Shown piece after piece: positions 33,995 to 38,199 of a stretch of 38,199 nt of DNA. The stretch comes from Planctomyces sp. (GTDB lineage Bacteria > Planctomycetota > Planctomycetia > Planctomycetales > Planctomycetaceae): NCBI GenBank assembly GCA_005798445.1, contig SYJG01000363.1, positions 1-38,199 of the forward strand. Reading direction: 5' to 3'. The position numbers and the translations under genes are program-made. A model generated the notes under the pieces. It ran no database searches. It had not been told where the DNA came from and saw only the letters and a list, made by a program, of their open reading frames with translations. The stretch's first letter is position 1. Each line of letters begins with the position of its first letter.

Positions 33995-35245
33995 TCACGG
34001 CTGCATGAACCAGGGCTTTGTCGTGGAGTCGGACTCGAAGAACTTCAGCAGCAACTGGCCGACTTTGCGTTGGCCGGCCGGCGATTGATGCGTGCCGTCG
34101 TTGGGAGTGAAGTCGCCCGGTTCGTAGGCGAAACCGTCTTCACGCTTCGTCGAGCCGTTGGCCCAGAGGTACGGTCCCCAACTGAGCCACGGCGCTTTGA
34201 CCTCACCGCGTGCGGGATCGAAGTTGAGCGACTTGTCACCGCTGATCTGCTGCTCGATCAGCCACTTCACGGAGAAGGCGGACTCGAAGGCATACGGTTC
34301 GGGATTCAAGCCGGTGGTCGCGTAGCCGCCGTAGGTACGGCTCGACAGGTACACCAACTTTGCGTTCGGGAATCGCGACGGAAAAATCTGCACGATGCGA
34401 GCCAATTCGGCCTGCAACGTCTGCGCGTATTTCGGGAAGCCTTGATTCGGTCCCGCGTCGGCCTGCTTGATCCAGAGGACTTGGACTTGCTCACGAGTCA
34501 CTCCCGCCTGCTTCAGCCGTTGATCGACCGTGTCCCAGTACTGTTTGCCCCGTCCATCGTCGTCGGGATCTTGAATCGCCGCAGCGGTCATGGTTCCCTG
34601 AGCACCGTTGACGAATTGAACGTGCGGATTCAGGTTCGACGCGTCGCGCAGCTCCGCTCGAAATCCGTCCGACGACTGCGACGTGTTGCTCATGCCGACC
34701 GACATCAGCACGATCTTGCCGTTCGGATCGGGCTTGCCCTGAGCGTTCAGCGGTTGCACTTGCTTCGCGAGTTTGAGTCCCGCTGCTTCGTGATCCTTTG
34801 GCCGTTCGTTGCGGCCTTCAGGATAAAAGCCCCCTTCGAATCCCTGATACTTCTCCCGTCCGAGTTCGTTGAGCGGCTTGAGTGACTTTGTGTCGGGTGA
34901 GACCGGTTTGCCGTCATTCTTTCTCCCCGGCTGATTTCCGCCCCCTCGATTTCCCAGCGCGATGCCACGCAGCTCTTTGCTGTCGCGCGCGACGGGAGCC
35001 ACCATGATGGCGCTCCTTTCGCGAAAGTCCTTCAGCTTCTCGGCCAAGTCCTTGCCAGAGCTATTCAGAACGCGTGTGTCGTCAGTCAGCTTGAACTCGC
35101 GCTGCTTGCCGTCGATCTCGACGGTGACTTTCTTGCCGGGGATGTCCAACTTCTTGAGCGTTCCGCTCAAAATCTCTTGAGCCGGCAACAGACTCGGAAG
35201 GAACAACACCGCCAGGAGAACGGACCGCACGAGAGTTCGTGTCAT
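33995..35245 (-). CDS. Exported SGNH hydrolase with N-terminal beta domain
   Basis: The 416-residue protein has a signal peptide (SVLLAVLFLPSLLPAQ), a small beta-barrel-like domain at about 25-95 (GTLKKLDIPGKKVTVEIDGK), a charged linker, and an SGNH-type domain from about 170. Block I is MSVGMSNTSQ with the candidate nucleophile serine in GMSN, block II is FVNGAQG, block III VLWIKQADAGP, and block V NDGTHQSPAG with Asp and His of the triad. All catalytic blocks are present. Likely an esterase acting on acylated polysaccharide outside the cytoplasm. It follows the Gfo/Idh/MocA gene on the same strand by 18 bases, so the two probably form an operon. Confidence 0.75.
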   Translation of the reverse strand: MTRTLVRSVLLAVLFLPSLLPAQEILSGTLKKLDIPGKKVTVEIDGKQREFKLTDDTRVLNSSGKDLAEKLKDFRERSAIMVAPVARDSKELRGIALGNRGGGNQPGRKNDGKPVSPDTKSLKPLNELGREKYQGFEGGFYPEGRNERPKDHEAAGLKLAKQVQPLNAQGKPDPNGKIVLMSVGMSNTSQSSDGFRAELRDASNLNPHVQFVNGAQGTMTAAAIQDPDDDGRGKQYWDTVDQRLKQAGVTREQVQVLWIKQADAGPNQGFPKYAQTLQAELARIVQIFPSRFPNAKLVYLSSRTYGGYATTGLNPEPYAFESAFSVKWLIEQQISGDKSLNFDPARGEVKAPWLSWGPYLWANGSTKREDGFAYEPGDFTPNDGTHQSPAGQRKVGQLLLKFFESDSTTKPWFMQP

Positions 35246-35263
35246 CGTCAGGCTCCAAGTGCT

Positions 35264-36400
35264 TCAAACGTTGGTCCACTGGCCGCTCTTCGCGCTGTTG
35301 AGCACCGCGTCGCAGATTTTTTGAGTCTCCAAGGCGTCGCGGAACGTCGGGCCGCACGGAGTCCCCTTTGCCAGCGAGTCGCAGAAGTCGGCGACTTGAT
35401 GCACGAAGCTGTGCTCGTAGCCGATCTGCAAACCGGGAACCCACCACTTGCCCATGTAGGGATGATCGCCGTCGGTGATGTGGATCGAACTCCAGCCGCG
35501 CAGGTTGCCGGCGTCGCGGTGATCGAACCATTGCAGGCGATGCAGGTCGTGCAAGTCCCACTTGATCGAGGCGTGTTCGCCGTTGATCTCGAACGTATAC
35601 AGCGCTTTGTGGCCGCGCGCGTAGCGTGTCGATTCAAACAGGCCGAGCGAGCCGTTCTGGAAGTGGCAGAGGAACGCGCAGGCGTCGTCAATCCCGACCT
35701 TCTCGACCTTGCCGGTCGCTGTGTGCGTTCGCTCTTTGATGAACGTCTCGGTCATCGCCGTGACGTTCGTGACTCCACCGTTGAGCCAGATCGCGGTGTC
35801 GATGCAGTGGGCGAGCAAGTCGCCGGTGACGCCGCTGCCGGCTGCCGCGACGTCCAATCGCCACAGGCCGTTTCCACCTTGCGGAAGGTCGGCGGAAATC
35901 GTCCAGTCCTGCAAGAAGTTCGCGCGGTAGTGGAAGATGCGGCCGAGCTTCCCCTCGTCGATCAACTGCTTCGCGAAGGTCACCGCTGGAATGCGGCGGT
36001 AGTTGTACCAGACGGTATTCGCGACCTTGGCCGACTCGACCGCTCGGCACATCTCCTCGCCTTCCGCCACGTTCATCGCCAGCGGCTTCTCGCACAGGAT
36101 CATCTTGCCGTTCGCCGCACAGGCCAGCGCAATCTCTTTGTGCAAGTTGTTTGGGACGCAGATATCGACGGCGTCGATGTCTTTTCGCTCGACGAGCTTT
36201 CGCCAGTCGGTCTCGGTGGATTGATAGCCCCAGGTGTCGGCAAACGTCTTGATCGCGTCGACGTTACGAGCGCAGGCGGCTTTCAGCACCGGCTTGTATT
36301 CCAGCTCCGGAAAAAAGTTGGCGACGCGGTTGTAGCCGTTCGAGTGTGCTCGGCCCATGAAGCCGTAACCGATCATGCCGATGTTGAGTTGCTTGGCCAT
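35264..36400 (-). CDS. Gfo/Idh/MocA family oxidoreductase with intact EKP motif
   Basis: The 378-residue protein has the NAD(P)-binding strand [17 protein letters not shown] at residues 7-23 and the canonical CEKPLA at 103-108, including the conserved Lys105. C-terminal substrate-domain segments such as [20 protein letters not shown] carry the expected Asp and His of the family. ATG 36400 follows GGGAG and gives the normal N terminus; the open frame from 36448 is not needed. It probably oxidises or reduces a sugar or cyclitol, with the SGNH hydrolase downstream in the same operon. Confidence 0.9.
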   Translation of the reverse strand: MAKQLNIGMIGYGFMGRAHSNGYNRVANFFPELEYKPVLKAACARNVDAIKTFADTWGYQSTETDWRKLVERKDIDAVDICVPNNLHKEIALACAANGKMILCEKPLAMNVAEGEEMCRAVESAKVANTVWYNYRRIPAVTFAKQLIDEGKLGRIFHYRANFLQDWTISADLPQGGNGLWRLDVAAAGSGVTGDLLAHCIDTAIWLNGGVTNVTAMTETFIKERTHTATGKVEKVGIDDACAFLCHFQNGSLGLFESTRYARGHKALYTFEINGEHASIKWDLHDLHRLQWFDHRDAGNLRGWSSIHITDGDHPYMGKWWVPGLQIGYEHSFVHQVADFCDSLAKGTPCGPTFRDALETQKICDAVLNSAKSGQWTNV

Positions 36401-36535
36401 CTGATGTGTCTCCCTTCGGTGTGTGAACCAGCCATTTGCGACCGTCACAGCAGTTTCGGGGGGCGGCTTTGCAATTTCAACAGTGCGGGTTGTGGCTCAC
36501 GCGGCTCGCGAATTTCACGGCCGGCGGAAAACGTA

Positions 36536-36609
36536 GGGTAGGACCAGCGACGCGCCGGCCCACCACAATCGCCAAGAAATGGTGGGCCGGCGCGTCGCTG
36601 GTCCCACCC
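36536..36609. repeat. 30-bp inverted repeat, GGACCAGCGACGCG class
   Basis: Arms 36536-36565 and 36580-36609 differ at one of 30 positions, with a 14-base loop. Two GTAG tetranucleotides (36533-36536, 36538-36541) sit at the left outer end. It lies in the 225-base gap between the divergent oxidoreductase start and the stop of the FG-GAP fragment; I see nothing else in that gap. Confidence 0.88.
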
Positions 36610-36625
36610 GACAATTCACTTGCTT

Positions 36626-37048
36626 TTAGAGGATCATGTTCCTGAGTAGGACGCTGACATCGTGTGTGTCTGGATTCGCGACGATGATGTCTAAGGTCCC
36701 GTCTCGGTTGAGATCTCCAAGCGAGATTGAAACAGGTTGGCGACGGCGTATATCCCCAACACGGTTTTCGATTGAGTTCGTGAAGGTTCCGTTTCCGGAT
36801 CCCAAAAGAATGCTCAAGGTGTTTGGGACGCGGTTTGCGATCACCAAATCCATGTTGCCATCGCCATTCAAATCGCCAGTTGCCGACGAGACATCCAGCG
36901 CGATGAGCGGATAATGCACGCGAAGTTGCTCTTGGAAAACTGGTGGGCCAACCACGCCATTGCCCAGCATGACGCGAATGGTCTTGCTGAGTTGGTTGGT
37001 GAGCTGGCATCGTTGTGTGACGTCACGAATTGGCGGCGTAGCGATCAA
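36626..37048 (-). pseudogene. Remnant of an FG-GAP/VCBS repeat protein
   Basis: The frame encodes about 140 residues with calcium-binding FG-GAP repeat signatures: DLNGDGNMDLVIAN, then ILLGSGNGTF, then DLNRDGTLDIIVANPD and VSVLLRN. It begins in mid-repeat (KTIRVMLGNG), has no signal peptide and no ATG at a sensible place; the only start is a TTG at 37048 overlapping the stop of the next gene. Full-length members are long secreted adhesin-like proteins. It is therefore best read as the 3' end of a deleted gene. Confidence 0.6.
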
Positions 37049-37761
37049 CCCTTCCAGACTTCTGCTGTCAGCGGTAACTCGTTGAGTTCAGCGCGGGCTT
37101 CACGCCAGGTTGGGTAGTGCTTCTCAAGGATGGCGATGAAACGGTCATTGTGAGTTGGCTCAAGCAGGTGGGCCATTTCGTGGACGACGACGTATTCGAG
37201 GAGATCTTTCGGCTTCTTCACGAGTTCCGTGTTGAGCCGGATGTGACCTGCTCGATGATTGCAGCCGCCCCATTTCGTCTTCATGCGTTGCAGGAAGTAC
37301 CCCGTGACCCTCACGCCGAGCTTCGCCTCCCACTTTGCGATGAGAGGGGGCACAACGACGTGGAGCAGTGACTTGTGCCACTCGTGGATGACCTCGGCTC
37401 GCTTGGCTTGGTCGCTTCCAGGGCGAACGCACAGGGTGATGCGTTTGTGGTCGAGCGTGACTCGCGGCTTTTCATCCCGGTGGATGATGGTCAGGAGATA
37501 GCGTCGTCCCCACAGGTGATGGCTCTCACGCTCGATGAACTTGCGGGGCGTTTCGCGTGCCTGACTTTTGAGTTGGCGCTGTTGGTCTCGAATCCAGCCG
37601 AGCTTGCTGATCGCATAGGCTCGCGCGACATCGGGTCGTGTGGCTGTTGGAGCGACCAGCGTGACGCGACCATCGGGCGGATGCACGGAGAGATGGACGT
37701 TCTTGATGTCCTTCTTCGTGAACCGAATCGAAAGGTCGCCAATCTGGATCGTCGCGGCCAT
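37045..37761 (-). CDS. YgjP-type zinc metallopeptidase of a type I restriction locus
   Basis: The 238-residue protein matches the YgjP/DUF45 (M48-like, SprT-like) peptidases in length and motifs: RMKTKWGGCN at 159-168, and HEMAHLLEPTH at 194-204 with zinc ligands His194, His198 and His204 and catalytic Glu195. ATG 37761 overlaps the stop of the hsdR remnant by one base (TGATG). Such genes often sit directly after hsdR in type I restriction-modification operons; their role there is not settled. The longer frame to 38115 is out of frame with hsdR and rejected. The gene itself looks intact although its operon is broken. Confidence 0.85.
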   Translation of the reverse strand: MAATIQIGDLSIRFTKKDIKNVHLSVHPPDGRVTLVAPTATRPDVARAYAISKLGWIRDQQRQLKSQARETPRKFIERESHHLWGRRYLLTIIHRDEKPRVTLDHKRITLCVRPGSDQAKRAEVIHEWHKSLLHVVVPPLIAKWEAKLGVRVTGYFLQRMKTKWGGCNHRAGHIRLNTELVKKPKDLLEYVVVHEMAHLLEPTHNDRFIAILEKHYPTWREARAELNELPLTAEVWKG

Positions 37762-38042
37762 CAGTATCCACCTTGATGCTTGATGATCTCGAAGATTGAC
37801 TGCGTGGCCGTCCGGTCTCGTGACATGATGGGGAACAGCGCGTTGAGCACCTGCTTCTCTCGCGTGTCGTCTCCTTTCCATCCTGCCGGAGCGTGTTCCC
37901 GCATGGCCACGCCGAGTTCCAACGCGAGAGCGGCCTTGTGGTCGTCGTCCGTCGGGCATTGAAAGGTGGTGGCAGCGATGCTGTTGAGGATGTCCCTGAG
38001 ATAGTTGAAGAGGCAGGTCGGTTCTGTGAATTGGTGATGATG
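37761..38042 (-). pseudogene. hsdR: C-terminal remnant of type I restriction subunit HsdR
   Basis: The minus-strand frame gives 93 residues ending in a natural stop, with the type I R-subunit C terminus: HHHQFTEPTCLFNYLRDILN, FQCPTDDDHKAALALELGVA, GWKGDDTREKQVLNALFPIM and FEIIKHQGGY. It has no start codon and is cut off upstream by an in-frame TGA at 38045-38043, where the sequence changes to an IS256-like transposase in another frame. The helicase and nuclease parts are missing, so no restriction activity can come from it. Confidence 0.8.
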
Positions 38043-38199
38043 TCAACCGGCATGGCGTTGTGCCAGGCCGCGTGCAGTTGTTGCAGGGCTTGAGCCTGAT
38101 GCTGCTCCGGGACATGAGCCAAGACGTTGCGTTGCTTGTGGACCTGGCAACGCTGGATCAGGGCGAAGCGGCCCCACACGGCAGTCACGGCTTTGGTCA
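38043..38199 (-). mobile_element. IS256-like (mutator) transposase fragment
   Basis: From the right edge the minus strand reads TKAVTAVWGRFALIQRCQVH then KQRNVLAHVPEQHQAQ, which is the mid-protein stretch of IS256-family transposases (ALxQRCQxHKxRNV). The frame stops resembling a transposase after about HAAWHNA, where the hsdR remnant begins in another frame. Because the middle of the enzyme is joined to hsdR without an IS end, this is a deletion scar and not a clean insertion. The exact junction lies near 38045-38060; the 5' part of the transposase is outside the window. Confidence 0.75.

Noticed and set aside
35177..36541. 454-residue open frame on plus, opposite the second Gfo/Idh/MocA gene
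   Set aside because: The minus strand carries a complete Rossmann and EKP protein; the plus frame has no domain features.
37762..38115. N-terminal extension of the metallopeptidase to 38115
   Set aside because: In that frame the residues are low-complexity and unlike any family, whereas another frame over the same bases reads as the HsdR C terminus and stops exactly at the peptidase ATG.

Overview
The window looks like chromosomal DNA of a GC-rich planctomycete (Planctomycetota; I cannot name a genus). Four diagnostic families are present: a PSD1/DUF1549/DUF1553 cytochrome-like protein, a Tat-exported DUF1501 protein, a PVC-type dehydrogenase with Pirellula-type haem domain, and several ThuA, Gfo/Idh/MocA and SGNH-type proteins. 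No rRNA, tRNA, CRISPR array or complete transposon was seen.
Layout. 1-2.5 kb: a gene start running off the left edge, an ECF-like sigma factor and a convergent FIST sensor protein. 2.6-7.2 kb: a rightward carbohydrate-type cluster (lactonase-fold protein, Gfo/Idh/MocA oxidoreductase, ThuA protein, SGNH-like secreted protein). 7.2-11 kb: a small protein overlapping a retropepsin-like protease gene, a tandem cyanophycinase-like protein, and a nucleotidyltransferase with its small partner. 11.1-15.5 kb: a 1479-residue ThuA/dehydrogenase/HEAT/haem protein. 15.6-18.8 kb: a VapBC-type pair, a DUF3298-like membrane protein and a secreted PHP-like metallohydrolase. 18.8-23.6 kb, leftward: a zinc-ribbon membrane protein, BioD, and a membrane-anchored prenyltransferase-fold protein. 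24-27.2 kb: RNase PH, an exported unknown and a GspF-type protein. 27.3-33.9 kb, leftward: a PSD1 to DUF1501 operon with a second nucleotidyltransferase pair lodged inside it, then a VOC protein. 34-36.4 kb: an SGNH hydrolase and a second Gfo/Idh/MocA protein. 36.6-38.2 kb: an eroded locus with an FG-GAP fragment, an intact YgjP-type metallopeptidase, the 3' end of a type I restriction hsdR, and an IS256-like transposase fragment.
The most striking structure is a scattered population of nested palindromes. Most consist of two inverted copies of a unit that is itself a small hairpin, so the element can form either one long stem or two short hairpins. Several sequence classes occur. One class (GGCGAGC outer ends, GTCA loop) sits between genes three times and lies in frame inside two large coding sequences. 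A GTAG-headed class supplies the TAG stop codon of two genes. This resembles REP/BIME elements mobilised by RAYT transposases, but no RAYT lies in the window. AT-rich word repeats form another layer, including one that is translated inside the PSD1 gene.
Most of the enzymes look exported (signal peptides or Tat motif) and fit breakdown or oxidation of sugars and glycans at the cell envelope, as is typical of planctomycetes. The toxin-like pairs and the restriction remnant are the accessory part.
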